Source: Hirschia sp964351655 (GTDB lineage Bacteria > Pseudomonadota > Alphaproteobacteria > Caulobacterales > Hyphomonadaceae). Taken from it: a stretch of DNA of 64,000 nucleotides. How positions within the stretch are numbered: the stretch's first letter is position 1; the number at the start of each line of letters is the position of its first letter. The position numbers were made by a program, and so were the translations under genes. Shown piece by piece: positions 17,847-25,831 of this stretch. The notes beneath the pieces were generated by a model. It saw only the letters and a list, made by a program, of their open reading frames with translations, was not told where the DNA came from and did no database searches. The stretch lies in the NCBI GenBank assembly GCA_964351655.1, contig CAYGPD010000014.1, forward strand, positions 1 through 64,000, in the 5' to 3' direction.

Positions 17847-18173
17847 GACTTCCTCCAGCGAATGGCTCTCTCTTATGGATGCCTATTCAAAAATAATATA
17901 TTATGACATATGATTAATGTAAACGTTTTCAGTAAAAGTTCAGTTTTTTCTGAACAAGCAACTGATCGCAGTCTCAATTCTTAGTCTTTCATATGGCCAA
18001 TTCGAGCCCTTCGTACTCCAACCGACATAGATACAAGCTTCGAGGATCAATAATCCTCCACTCTCTTCGTGATTTTAATCAAATCAAATTCATAAATATT
18101 GTAACTTGCACATCACAAGATATGATGTTTAAATAAATGATATTTTCATACCTTAGGGCTTCTCCTCATCATT
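17847..18173. promoter_or_regulatory. Divergent intergenic region between DUF1080 and SMP-30 genes
   Basis: This 327-base A+T-rich region separates divergent genes and must hold promoters for the right keto-sugar operon (minus) and the lactonase (plus). It contains the LacI-type site at 17918-17931. Near 18138-18152 an AATGATATTTTCAT element resembles the TGATAT-type repeats found elsewhere in the window. No small gene is evident. Confidence 0.5.
17918..17931. promoter_or_regulatory. Candidate LacI-family operator, right operon
   Basis: TGTAAACGTTTTCA shares its first eight bases with the site at 7809-7822 and has the same central CG. It lies 72 nt upstream of the first gene of the 17846-8993 operon, a normal promoter-region distance, and suggests joint control of both keto-sugar operons by the LacI regulator encoded between them. 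Confidence 0.55.
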
Positions 18174-19064
18174 ATGGCATTCCCGCAAGCACAACATAAC
18201 AAGCCTGAAATCATCGACCATACACCGTGCGGTCTCGGTGAAAGCCCGTTATGGCACCCTTTGAGGAAAGAGTTGTTTTGGGTTGATCTACCCAACCATA
18301 CCCTACATTGCCGACGCGGCTCAGAGGTAGACGTATGGACGCTTGCTGAAATGATCTCAGCTATCGGGTGGATTGACGAAGAGCGCCTATTGCTGGCTGG
18401 CGAAACCGGTCTATGGGAATTTGAAATAACCTCATCAAAGCAAACACTTCTTTGCGAAGTAGAAGCAGACCAACCTCACAAACGCAGCAATGACGGACGC
18501 GCAGATCCATGGGGTGGATTCTGGGTAAGCACAATGCACAAGGAAGCCAAGTATGGAGCCGGGGCCGTCTATCGCTGGTATAAAAATGAACTTCGCAAAG
18601 TAACAGACGGCATAACAATCCCCAACGGAATCTGCTTCGATAAGGATAGATCAATCGGATATTTTGCAGATTCTGCTATCCAAAAAATATCCAGAATCGC
18701 TCTAAACCCTGAGGACGGTTGGCCGATTTCTGATCCTGAAACATTCCTAGATCTCGCAATTCACAATCTCGAAATTGATGGTGCCATCATAGATGCTGAA
18801 GGCCACATGTGGACAGCTGTGTGGGATGGAGCCGCTATATATCGTATAGCACCCAATGGATCCACCACCCAAAAAATAGTGACACCCGTTCCTCGCCCAA
18901 CTTGTCCGGCATTTGGCGGACAAAACTATACAGACCTCTATATAACCACTGCTGCTATAGGCCTTGAAAAAGAGGTAGAAAGCGGAGAACCGCATGGGAA
19001 CACTCTGCGTTTTTCGGATGCCGGAAAAGGCCTCCCAGAACCATGCGTATTAATTGAAATTTGA
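18174..19064 (+). CDS. SMP-30/gluconolactonase family sugar lactonase
   Basis: A 296-residue six-bladed beta-propeller lactonase. It has the metal-binding Glu in GLGESPLWHP (about residue 24), the Asn-Asp block SNDGRADPWGGFW and a late Asp in AVWDGAAIYR. These enzymes open aldonolactones to aldonic acids. With the SDR dehydrogenase (21453-22232) and dgoD/K/A downstream, the likely substrate is galactono-lactone, giving D-galactonate. The ribosome-binding site is weak. The next gene is the DgoR-like regulator 68 nt on. Confidence 0.82.
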   Translation: MAFPQAQHNKPEIIDHTPCGLGESPLWHPLRKELFWVDLPNHTLHCRRGSEVDVWTLAEMISAIGWIDEERLLLAGETGLWEFEITSSKQTLLCEVEADQPHKRSNDGRADPWGGFWVSTMHKEAKYGAGAVYRWYKNELRKVTDGITIPNGICFDKDRSIGYFADSAIQKISRIALNPEDGWPISDPETFLDLAIHNLEIDGAIIDAEGHMWTAVWDGAAIYRIAPNGSTTQKIVTPVPRPTCPAFGGQNYTDLYITTAAIGLEKEVESGEPHGNTLRFSDAGKGLPEPCVLIEI

Positions 19065-19132
19065 GACTAGCAAGCACCGGAGATGAGACGTAGACTGCAA
19101 GTTTATTCAAATATAACGTTTAGGTTTATGCT

Positions 19133-19879
19133 ATGAGCGAACTCGTTTACTATGATCTGAAGCAAACAGCGAATATGACGCCCAGCCTCCCTGTGCAGCT
19201 AGCAAGAGAACTTGGCCGAAGAATAGTCGCAGGCACGTTAAAATCTGACAGCATTATAGACGATGAAACCTCACTTGCTGAACGCTACAAAGTAAGTCGT
19301 ATCGTCGTACGCGAAGCCGTTAAAATCCTCGTCGGAAAAGGCATGTTAGATGTACGTCGTGGCATCGGCACACGTGTGCTTCCCCGCAATCGCTGGACAT
19401 TGCTCGACGATGACGTTCTTGCTTGGCACTTATCTGCACCTCCACGCCCGGAGTTCCTCGCACAATTAATGGAAATTCGATTAGCTGTTGAACCCAAAGC
19501 TTCACGTTGGGCTGCTGAACGCGCCACCGTCGACGACATCGCAGAAATCAAAAAGGCCTGCGATCAAATGAATGAGGAACAAGGTAATGCAGAAGGTTTC
19601 ATCATTGCCGATGCACTCTTCCATAAAGCCGTTCTAAAAGCAGCGCACAACGAATTTTTAGCAGGGTTTGAAGGCGTTATATATTCCGCTCTTCTCGTAA
19701 GCGTACGCATTACGAATAAAGATCCTGTTGAGAATGGAGCGTCCGTACCTTTCCACCGCGATGTCTATCAAGCCATTGTTGATCGTGACGGTGATCGCGC
19801 TGAAGCACTCACCGAAAAACTCCTGAGCGATGCCAGTCGCCGCCTAAAATCTGAAATAGGCCATGGAGACCCCACCTAA
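19133..19879 (+). CDS. dgoR: FadR/FCD-type GntR regulator, DgoR-like
   Basis: A 248-residue regulator with an N-terminal winged helix (SLAERYKVSRIVVREAVK, about residues 47-64) and a C-terminal FCD ligand domain. Several stretches resemble E. coli DgoR as I remember it: PRNRWTLLDDDVLAW, an RLAVEPKASRWAAERAT block and a terminal SDASRRLK. DgoR represses galactonate catabolism and responds to D-galactonate. The presence of dgoK, dgoA and dgoD in the window supports this role. It sits between lactonase and sulfatase genes, so it may also control those. The operator was not identified. Confidence 0.75.
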   Translation: MSELVYYDLKQTANMTPSLPVQLARELGRRIVAGTLKSDSIIDDETSLAERYKVSRIVVREAVKILVGKGMLDVRRGIGTRVLPRNRWTLLDDDVLAWHLSAPPRPEFLAQLMEIRLAVEPKASRWAAERATVDDIAEIKKACDQMNEEQGNAEGFIIADALFHKAVLKAAHNEFLAGFEGVIYSALLVSVRITNKDPVENGASVPFHRDVYQAIVDRDGDRAEALTEKLLSDASRRLKSEIGHGDPT

Positions 19880-19888
19880 ACCTGAGCT

Positions 19889-19929
19889 AATCGTAAGGCC
19901 ACTGCCCAATATGTAGCGGCTTTACGATT
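19889..19929 (+). terminator. Hairpin between dgoR-like gene and sulfatase
   Basis: AATCGTAAGGCC (19889-19900) pairs with GGCTTTACGATT (19918-19929) apart from a one-base bulge or mismatch. It follows the regulator stop and ends in a short T-run, 20 nt before the sulfatase ATG. It could be a weak terminator or an attenuator that reduces read-through into the sulfatase. Confidence 0.45.
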
Positions 19930-19949
19930 TCAATCGAAAGTCCCGAGCT

Positions 19950-21380
19950 ATGAAACTAAAACTACCCTTCCTCCTTCTGGCTTTATTTTTACCCATATCA
20001 GCCTGCGCACAAACAGGCACAAGCCAGAAGACAGACATATCGGGCACCCAACCAAATATAATCCTGCTATTCTCAGATGATGCAGGCTATGCAGATTTTG
20101 GTTTTCAAGGCAGCAGCCTCATGAAAACCCCAAACCTTGATAAACTCGCAAAGCAAGGCGTCGTTTTTTCACAAGGCTACGTTACTGATTCAACATGCGG
20201 TCCTTCACGCGCAGGTTTGATGACCGGACGCTATCAGCAAAAATTTGGCTACCAAGAAATCAACGTACCAGGATATATGAGCCCCTCTTCCAAATTATTG
20301 GGAGATGAAATGGGACTGCCAACGACTGAAGTAACAATGGCAGATCGCCTTAAATCCCTTGGCTACAAAACAGCGATTTTTGGTAAGTGGCACTTGGGTG
20401 ACGCTGACCGTTACCACCCACTAAATCGTGGGTTTGATGAATTTTATGGCTTCCGTGGTGGAGACCGCAGTTATTTTCCTTATGACAAAAAACCGGCCCA
20501 ACATGACCAGCGCCTTGAGCGCAATATGGGACATTTTGAAGAACATGAGGGCTACCTTACCGATACACTCGGCGAGGAAGCAGCAGCATTTATTGATCGC
20601 AACCAAGATCAACCTTTCTTCTTTATGCTTTCGTTCAATGCTGTTCACACCCCAATGGACGCAAAGCCAGAAGACCTTGCACAATTTCCACAACTTGAGG
20701 GCCACCGCCAAAAAGTTGCGGCAATGACACTCGCAATGGACCGCGCTGTTGGAACTGTTGTCAATAAGCTTGAAAGCTTGGGCCTTTCAGAGAATACGCT
20801 CATTGTGTTCACCAATGATAATGGCGGTCCGACCGACAAAAACGCATCCAATAACTACCCCCTAAGCGGCACGAAATCCAACCATCTTGAAGGCGGTATC
20901 CGTATGCCATTCTTGGCGAGTTGGCCGCAAAAAATCAAAGCCGGTAGCACTTACAACTACCCTGTCAGCACGATGGACCTTGTACCAACATTTTTCGCAG
21001 CGGGCGGCGGCGACGCATCTAGCATCGAAAAAACCGACGGTGTCGACATCCTGCCTTACATCACCGGCAAAAACAAAACACGCCCTCACCAGACGTTATT
21101 TTGGAAAAAGGATGTTCGTGCAGCCGTCAGAGATGGTGATTGGAAACTTATTCGCATGCCTGACCGTCCTGCTGAATTATACAATATCGAAAACGATATC
21201 GCAGAGCAGAACAATCTCGCAGATAAACATCCTGAGAAGGTCAAAGAACTCTATAAGAAAATATATGAATGGGAGCTCACCCACGAACGTCCACTTTGGA
21301 CGCTCCAGCAAAAATTTGAAAAATACGACATTGACCGCATGGATACATATAGAAAACCACCGGCAAGTCCAAACCAGTAA
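19950..21380 (+). CDS. Cys-type sulfatase (S1 family), lipoprotein
   Basis: A 476-residue arylsulfatase-fold enzyme. The signal ends in a lipobox ISAC (Cys 19). The N-terminal metal residues are in SDDAGYADFG (about 42-51), and the formylglycine motif is CGPSR at 83-87 followed by AGLMTGRY, so it is a Cys-type sulfatase needing formylglycine activation. No separate formylglycine-generating enzyme was seen in the window. Its place inside a galactose/galactonate module suggests removal of sulfate from a sulfated galactan or galactose ester, acting in the periplasm or at the cell surface. Confidence 0.88.
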   Translation: MKLKLPFLLLALFLPISACAQTGTSQKTDISGTQPNIILLFSDDAGYADFGFQGSSLMKTPNLDKLAKQGVVFSQGYVTDSTCGPSRAGLMTGRYQQKFGYQEINVPGYMSPSSKLLGDEMGLPTTEVTMADRLKSLGYKTAIFGKWHLGDADRYHPLNRGFDEFYGFRGGDRSYFPYDKKPAQHDQRLERNMGHFEEHEGYLTDTLGEEAAAFIDRNQDQPFFFMLSFNAVHTPMDAKPEDLAQFPQLEGHRQKVAAMTLAMDRAVGTVVNKLESLGLSENTLIVFTNDNGGPTDKNASNNYPLSGTKSNHLEGGIRMPFLASWPQKIKAGSTYNYPVSTMDLVPTFFAAGGGDASSIEKTDGVDILPYITGKNKTRPHQTLFWKKDVRAAVRDGDWKLIRMPDRPAELYNIENDIAEQNNLADKHPEKVKELYKKIYEWELTHERPLWTLQQKFEKYDIDRMDTYRKPPASPNQ

Positions 21381-21397
21381 ACTGAATTAGCACAAGA

Positions 21398-21434
21398 AAA
21401 AGGGCTTGCAGATATATATCTGCAAGCCCTTTTT
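21398..21434. terminator. Bidirectional intrinsic terminator
   Basis: A long perfect stem, with AAAGGGCTTGCAGATA and its complement meeting at a short TA centre, is flanked by A-run on the left and TTTTTT on the right. It lies between the convergent stops of the sulfatase (21380) and the SDR gene (21453) and should terminate both. Confidence 0.9.
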
Positions 21435-21452
21435 TCCCCTAAAGCGGTATGT

Positions 21453-22232
21453 TTAATCGTGATAAACGCAGGTACGGCCACCATCTACAATCAAGCTTTG
21501 CCCCGTCATAAAGCTTGATTCTGGTCCAGCTAAAAACAAAGCCGGATAAGCTATTTCTTCTAGGCTTCCATTGCGTCTTAACGGATGCAAATCCGCTATC
21601 GCTTTTCGTCCAGCAACCGGGTCCGGCATGCTATCCCACCACTTAAATGCGTTCGGCGTTTCAATCATTCCCGGCACAAGCGCATTTACGCGGATATTAT
21701 AATCACCATATTCCACAGCCAAATTCTTGGTAAGGCCATTCACAGCATGCTTGGTGACAGCGTAAGGAAAATGCCCGCGCACAATCTTAAAGCCATGCAC
21801 AGACCCCACATTCACAATGCTGCCGCCACGTGCCTTCTTCATATAAGGCAGGACTTCACGTGCGCAATTCCACATGCCTTCGACATTGACGCCAAAGCTT
21901 TTATTCCACTGCGCCTGCGTTGTTTCCAATAGGTCTTTATTTTCCCAGATCACGCCCGCATTATTGATTAGAATAGTTGGCTCACCCAAGGTCTCAACGG
22001 TCTTTTTAACCATCGCCGCGACCGATTCTGAGGAAACAATATCTGTTTTCGCAAAAACAGCTTCATGTCCCTTTTCCTGTAATTGTACCACAAGCGCTTC
22101 ACCAAAGGATTCATTCACATCCGCTACGCACACTTTAGCACCCTGTTTGCAAAACAGCTCCACAATCGCGCGCCCAATACCGTCTGCACCACCGGTAACA
22201 ATAGCAATTTGGTTTTCTAAACTCGCTGGCAT
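21453..22232 (-). CDS. Short-chain dehydrogenase/reductase (probable sugar 1-dehydrogenase)
   Basis: A 259-residue classical SDR. It has the cofactor motif TGGADGIG (13-20), NNAG (90-93), the catalytic Ser 144, Tyr 157 and Lys 161 (YAVTK), and a normal C-terminal DGG. Close neighbours are a lactonase, a sugar porter and dgoK/A/D, so oxidation of an aldose (galactose, possibly fucose or arabinose) at C1 to the lactone is the most economical role, completing a De Ley-Doudoroff route. The sequence alone does not fix the substrate. AAGAGATAG stands before the ATG. Confidence 0.78.
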   Translation of the reverse strand: MPASLENQIAIVTGGADGIGRAIVELFCKQGAKVCVADVNESFGEALVVQLQEKGHEAVFAKTDIVSSESVAAMVKKTVETLGEPTILINNAGVIWENKDLLETTQAQWNKSFGVNVEGMWNCAREVLPYMKKARGGSIVNVGSVHGFKIVRGHFPYAVTKHAVNGLTKNLAVEYGDYNIRVNALVPGMIETPNAFKWWDSMPDPVAGRKAIADLHPLRRNGSLEEIAYPALFLAGPESSFMTGQSLIVDGGRTCVYHD

Positions 22233-22275
22233 AGTTCTATCTCTTTATTTGAAGTCTCTTTAGATAATCTGCGAA

Positions 22276-22307
22276 ACAAAAAAAGCCCAAGGCTTAAAAC
22301 CTCGGGC
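22276..22307 (-). terminator. Intrinsic terminator after MFS sugar porter
   Basis: Arms GCCCAAGG (22285-22292) and CCTCGGGC (22300-22307) form an 8-bp stem with one wobble. Read on the minus strand it is followed by a run of T (22276-22284), just after the stop of the sugar porter at 22331. Confidence 0.8.
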
Positions 22308-22330
22308 CTATTATTATAACATCCATATTA

Positions 22331-23902
22331 TCATTGCGATTTAACCAGTTGGTCTTCGATTTCTTCCAATGATTTACCCTTGGTTTCCGGCAGAATGAAA
22401 AACAAAATAATCAATCCCACAAATGCAACCAACCCATAACTAAAGAAAATATCGGCAGCTCCCATATTCTTTAATTGCCAAGGAAATAATTGCTGAATTG
22501 CAACGGCAGAAATACTCTGAATCAATGCCACAAACGGAATAGCAACCGCGCGCACATTATTGGCAAATATCTCTGAAAACACGACCCACATTATCGGCCC
22601 GATCGTCAAGAAAAACGCGCCCAAGAACAAGAATATACCGATCAAAACGAAGGTAGCATTTATCGTAATCGTTTCATTGATGATTGTACCGCTCACCAAT
22701 GGCATCTCTTTTAAATCATACACTTGAGATAAATCTGCCTTAAGCGCGACATCCGTATCATATACTGTCCCGACAAACTGAGATAAGTTGGATGCATCCA
22801 CACCCTGCTCTTCTATGGCCACAATGGCGGCTTCATCCAGATTGTAAGTCGCGGTGCTAAAGCTATACCAGCTAAGCCCATGCGCAATGACGATTAGAAC
22901 AAGCCCACCTATCGTTAGCAAACGGCGACCAATTTTCTCAATAAACATGATCGATAAAACAGCCCCGATCACACCGATCAAACCAATACCAATAGTTTGT
23001 TTGAATGTATCTTTTAGGCCCATGCCCACTTGCTCAAACACTTGTGGCGCAAACGCATTCACAGCATTCATGCCTGATGCACCCTGCGTAATCGCGTAAA
23101 CGATCGCAATCGCCAACACCCACACCATACGTTTGCTAAACAGAATACTGATCTGCTCTTTCAATCCATTCTTGCCATCTTCATCAAGGCTCTCTTTTAC
23201 CTCAGAGACGGTTGTTTCAATCTCATCTGATGAAATTGTTCTGGCAAGCACATCGCGCGCCTCATCGACAAACCCCTTTTTCAATAACCAACGGGGTGAG
23301 CGCGGAATAATCAATAGTGCGGAAACCCAAATCACATTCGCAATAAGCTCTGATCCCAGCATAACGCGCCAGATATTCTCATTATTCAACCATGAAGATG
23401 TATCCATTGCCTGAACGAGAAAATAATTGATCAGGAAAGCCACCAAAGTGCCTATAGCGATCATTAGCTGTTGAATGCCTACAAAGCTTCCACGCTTCTC
23501 TTTGGGTGCAATCTCCCCAATATACATGGCCGACACTGTAAGGGACGCAAACGCAAGCCCTCCAATCATCCGTCCCAATACTAGCATTTCAAAACTAATG
23601 GCTGTCGCTGAAATAATAGATGATAGCGAGTAAAGACACGCAATAACGAGCAACACAGCACGCCGCCCCAACCAGTCACACAATGGCCCCGTAAATAAGA
23701 GCGCGATCAAAACTCCAATGATAGCACTGCTGCCCACTAAGCCGATCTGAACTTCATTCAATTCAAATTGAGAACTTACAAATCGGATTGCTCCGGAAAG
23801 GTTGACGATGTCCAACCCAAAAACGAACCCACCAAAAGCGGCAATGATCGCATATAAAGTGACATTTCTGTCGGTAGCAGTGTTCAGCAATTCAATTTCC
23901 AA
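22331..23902 (-). CDS. MFS sugar porter
   Basis: A 523-residue transporter of the MFS sugar porter family. It has about twelve hydrophobic helices, the helix 2-3 motif DWLGRRAVLL, a second GRRLL motif after helix 8 and the family ending PETKGKSLEEIE. An acidic, polar insertion of about 60 residues lies between two helices in the C-terminal half, probably periplasmic. The start is TTG at 23902; an ATG just upstream runs out of frame into a stop. GAGAG lies 5 nt before the TTG. Proton-coupled uptake of galactose or a related hexose is inferred from the neighbouring galactonate genes. Confidence 0.85.
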   Translation of the reverse strand: MEIELLNTATDRNVTLYAIIAAFGGFVFGLDIVNLSGAIRFVSSQFELNEVQIGLVGSSAIIGVLIALLFTGPLCDWLGRRAVLLVIACLYSLSSIISATAISFEMLVLGRMIGGLAFASLTVSAMYIGEIAPKEKRGSFVGIQQLMIAIGTLVAFLINYFLVQAMDTSSWLNNENIWRVMLGSELIANVIWVSALLIIPRSPRWLLKKGFVDEARDVLARTISSDEIETTVSEVKESLDEDGKNGLKEQISILFSKRMVWVLAIAIVYAITQGASGMNAVNAFAPQVFEQVGMGLKDTFKQTIGIGLIGVIGAVLSIMFIEKIGRRLLTIGGLVLIVIAHGLSWYSFSTATYNLDEAAIVAIEEQGVDASNLSQFVGTVYDTDVALKADLSQVYDLKEMPLVSGTIINETITINATFVLIGIFLFLGAFFLTIGPIMWVVFSEIFANNVRAVAIPFVALIQSISAVAIQQLFPWQLKNMGAADIFFSYGLVAFVGLIILFFILPETKGKSLEEIEDQLVKSQ

Positions 23903-23952
23903 TCATACTCTCGGCACGATGTGCATATGCAAATTTAAATTATGCGCCCGAA

Positions 23953-23964
23953 TGGCACGTGCCA
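23953..23964. promoter_or_regulatory. 12-base palindrome, candidate operator
   Basis: TGGCACGTGCCA is a perfect palindrome, with outer CGAAT and ATTCG arms (23949-23953 and 23966-23970) extending the symmetry imperfectly. It lies 51 nt upstream of the sugar porter TTG. A DgoR-like or other sugar regulator could bind it; the protein is unknown. Confidence 0.45.
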
Positions 23965-24099
23965 GATTCGCAAATGATATGAGGTCATTGATTGCAATCC
24001 ATACAAGACCTTAGTCTTTTATGCGGATGCCCGTTTCCATGCTAATCTGCATTTTCAATGTGAAGCGCAGATACCCCATTATCTTTTTTGCTCAAGGCT

Positions 24100-24128
24100 T
24101 TGCATAACAGTAGCATTTTAGTTATACT
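24100..24128 (+). promoter_or_regulatory. Sigma-70-like promoter for dgoK-dgoA-dgoD
   Basis: TTGCAT (24100-24105) and TATACT (24123-24128) are separated by 17 nt, close to the sigma-70 consensus. They lie about 125 nt upstream of the dgoK ATG, leaving an untranslated leader of about 115 nt. Confidence 0.5.
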
Positions 24129-24252
24129 TATGCAAACATATTATCTTTAAGCTATGCGGGACGATATTAGCTAAATCTCACTTGCTCTACTTAGGGCAAA
24201 ATGCAACAACACCTAATTAGCATATAAATACCCAAGCCGTAGGAGCCCCTTC

Positions 24253-25173
24253 ATGACGACAGACCGTCCTTTTATTGGTGTGGACTGGGGAACCAGTCGA
24301 ATGCGCGCCATGCTATGTGCCCCTAACAAATTGGCCCCAACTAAAGACGAGCTGGTGTTTTCTGACGGTATTGCAAAATTAAAAAAGCCTGTTGCAGACA
24401 CACTGTTTGACGCTATCGCGCCTTGGGTCGAACAATATGGCAAACTCGATATTGTCATGGCCGGAATGGTTGGCTCCAACATTGGCTGGAAATCAACGCC
24501 CTACCTCTCCTGCCCCGCCGAGTTGAGCGAATTACGCTCTCTTGCAACGAAATTTGAGGAAAATGGCCATACAATTACAATTCTACCCGGCGCGCGCGGC
24601 ACGAATGCGATGGGCCAACCCGATCTAATGCGTGGTGAAGAACTACAAATTCTAGGATGGATGGCGCGCCACCCTGATGTCTCACACGAAGACAGGCTCA
24701 TTTGCCTACCCGGTACGCATACCAAATGGGCACGCTTGCAGGACGGACGTCTTGAATCTTTCGCAACATCCCTCACGGGAGAGTTGTTCGCTATTTTGAA
24801 AGATCACAGCATTTTGGTTCCGAAGTTAACATCAGAAACAGCCACGGGTTTTCAGAATGCAAGCTTTCTAAAAGGTGCCAAACTTGCCGACCAGCAACCC
24901 AATGGCCTGCTGCACATTCTCTTTTCTACACGCACCCGCTACATCACAAACCCTGATGAATTGGGAGATCCAGCGAGCTTTCTTTCCGGACTACTAATTG
25001 GGTCAGATGTGAAAACCGCCATTGATAATTGCGCCAAACCCAATGTGATCGTCGAAGTTATCGGAGACCCAGCTTTAGGTGACAAATACGCGCTTGCGAT
25101 CGAAAACCTAGGTCACACTTGCAATTTCACAGATGGAAATGACGCCATTTATTCCGGCTTCCTTGCAGTCTAA
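24253..25173 (+). CDS. dgoK: 2-dehydro-3-deoxygalactonokinase
   Basis: A 306-residue sugar kinase of the DgoK family. It opens with the nucleotide-binding GVDWGTSRMRAM and has MAGMVGSNIGW, LPGARGTN, the RGEELQILG block and LPGTHTKWA, all typical of DgoK. It phosphorylates 2-keto-3-deoxy-galactonate to the 6-phosphate. TAGGAG precedes the ATG. It is the first gene of dgoK-dgoA-dgoD, with 24 nt to dgoA. Confidence 0.9.
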   Translation: MTTDRPFIGVDWGTSRMRAMLCAPNKLAPTKDELVFSDGIAKLKKPVADTLFDAIAPWVEQYGKLDIVMAGMVGSNIGWKSTPYLSCPAELSELRSLATKFEENGHTITILPGARGTNAMGQPDLMRGEELQILGWMARHPDVSHEDRLICLPGTHTKWARLQDGRLESFATSLTGELFAILKDHSILVPKLTSETATGFQNASFLKGAKLADQQPNGLLHILFSTRTRYITNPDELGDPASFLSGLLIGSDVKTAIDNCAKPNVIVEVIGDPALGDKYALAIENLGHTCNFTDGNDAIYSGFLAV

Positions 25174-25197
25174 CACCCAGCTTTAAAGGACGACATA

Positions 25198-25806
25198 ATG
25201 TTATCGAAAATTCTTGAGGGCATCCCTCTTATCGCCATCCTTCGCGGGATTAAACCAGAAGAAGCTGAAGCCATTGGCAAGGTGCTCTATGCACGCGGAC
25301 TGCGCTGTATCGAAGTTCCGCTCAACTCTCCAATGCCATTTGACAGCATCAAAATACTTGCAGACACATTGCCCGATGATTGCCTTGTTGGGGCAGGAAC
25401 AGTTGTCTTTCCCGAAGACGTTCAGAAAGTTTATGATGCGGGCGGTCGCATCATCGTAACACCCAACACAAACGCAGACGTCATCAAAGCAGCACTCGCC
25501 CTGAACATGGATGTCACACCGGGTATCGCGACCATAACAGACGCCTTCACCGCCGTACACGCAGGGGCCACACACCTCAAGATCTTCCCTGCCAGCACTT
25601 ATGGTGTCGGGCACGTCAAAGCCATTTCTGCCGTATTGCCACCTGAAACAAAACTTCTCGCAGTTGGCGGTGTGGGAGCTTCTAACATGGCAGAATGGAC
25701 ACAAGCAGGCTGTGTCGGCTTTGGAATAGCCTCCGAATTGTACAAAGCTGGCGACAGCGCCGAAGCTGTTGATGCCAAAGCAGCAAAACTTGTAGCAGCA
25801 CTTTAA
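25198..25806 (+). CDS. dgoA: 2-dehydro-3-deoxy-6-phosphogalactonate aldolase
   Basis: A 202-residue class I aldolase of the KDPG/KDPGal family. It has ILRGIKPEEA, the Glu of IEVPLNSP, the VGAGTV strand, the Schiff-base Lys in LKIFPA (about residue 129) and the phosphate-binding GGVG. The LNSP and FPASTYG variants are of the DgoA type rather than Eda. It splits the phosphorylated keto-deoxy acid to pyruvate and glyceraldehyde 3-phosphate. It follows dgoK, with AAAGGAC before the ATG. Confidence 0.88.
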   Translation: MLSKILEGIPLIAILRGIKPEEAEAIGKVLYARGLRCIEVPLNSPMPFDSIKILADTLPDDCLVGAGTVVFPEDVQKVYDAGGRIIVTPNTNADVIKAALALNMDVTPGIATITDAFTAVHAGATHLKIFPASTYGVGHVKAISAVLPPETKLLAVGGVGASNMAEWTQAGCVGFGIASELYKAGDSAEAVDAKAAKLVAAL

Positions 25807-25831
25807 CGCACTATAAAATAAGGTTATTTCT

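Larger units (their letters stand above)
23903..24252. promoter_or_regulatory. Divergent control region of the sugar porter and dgoKAD
   Basis: A 350-base non-coding stretch between divergent genes. It contains TGCATATGCA (23922-23931), the 12-base palindrome at 23953-23964 and a promoter-like pair at 24100-24128. I see no convincing small gene here. Confidence 0.6.
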
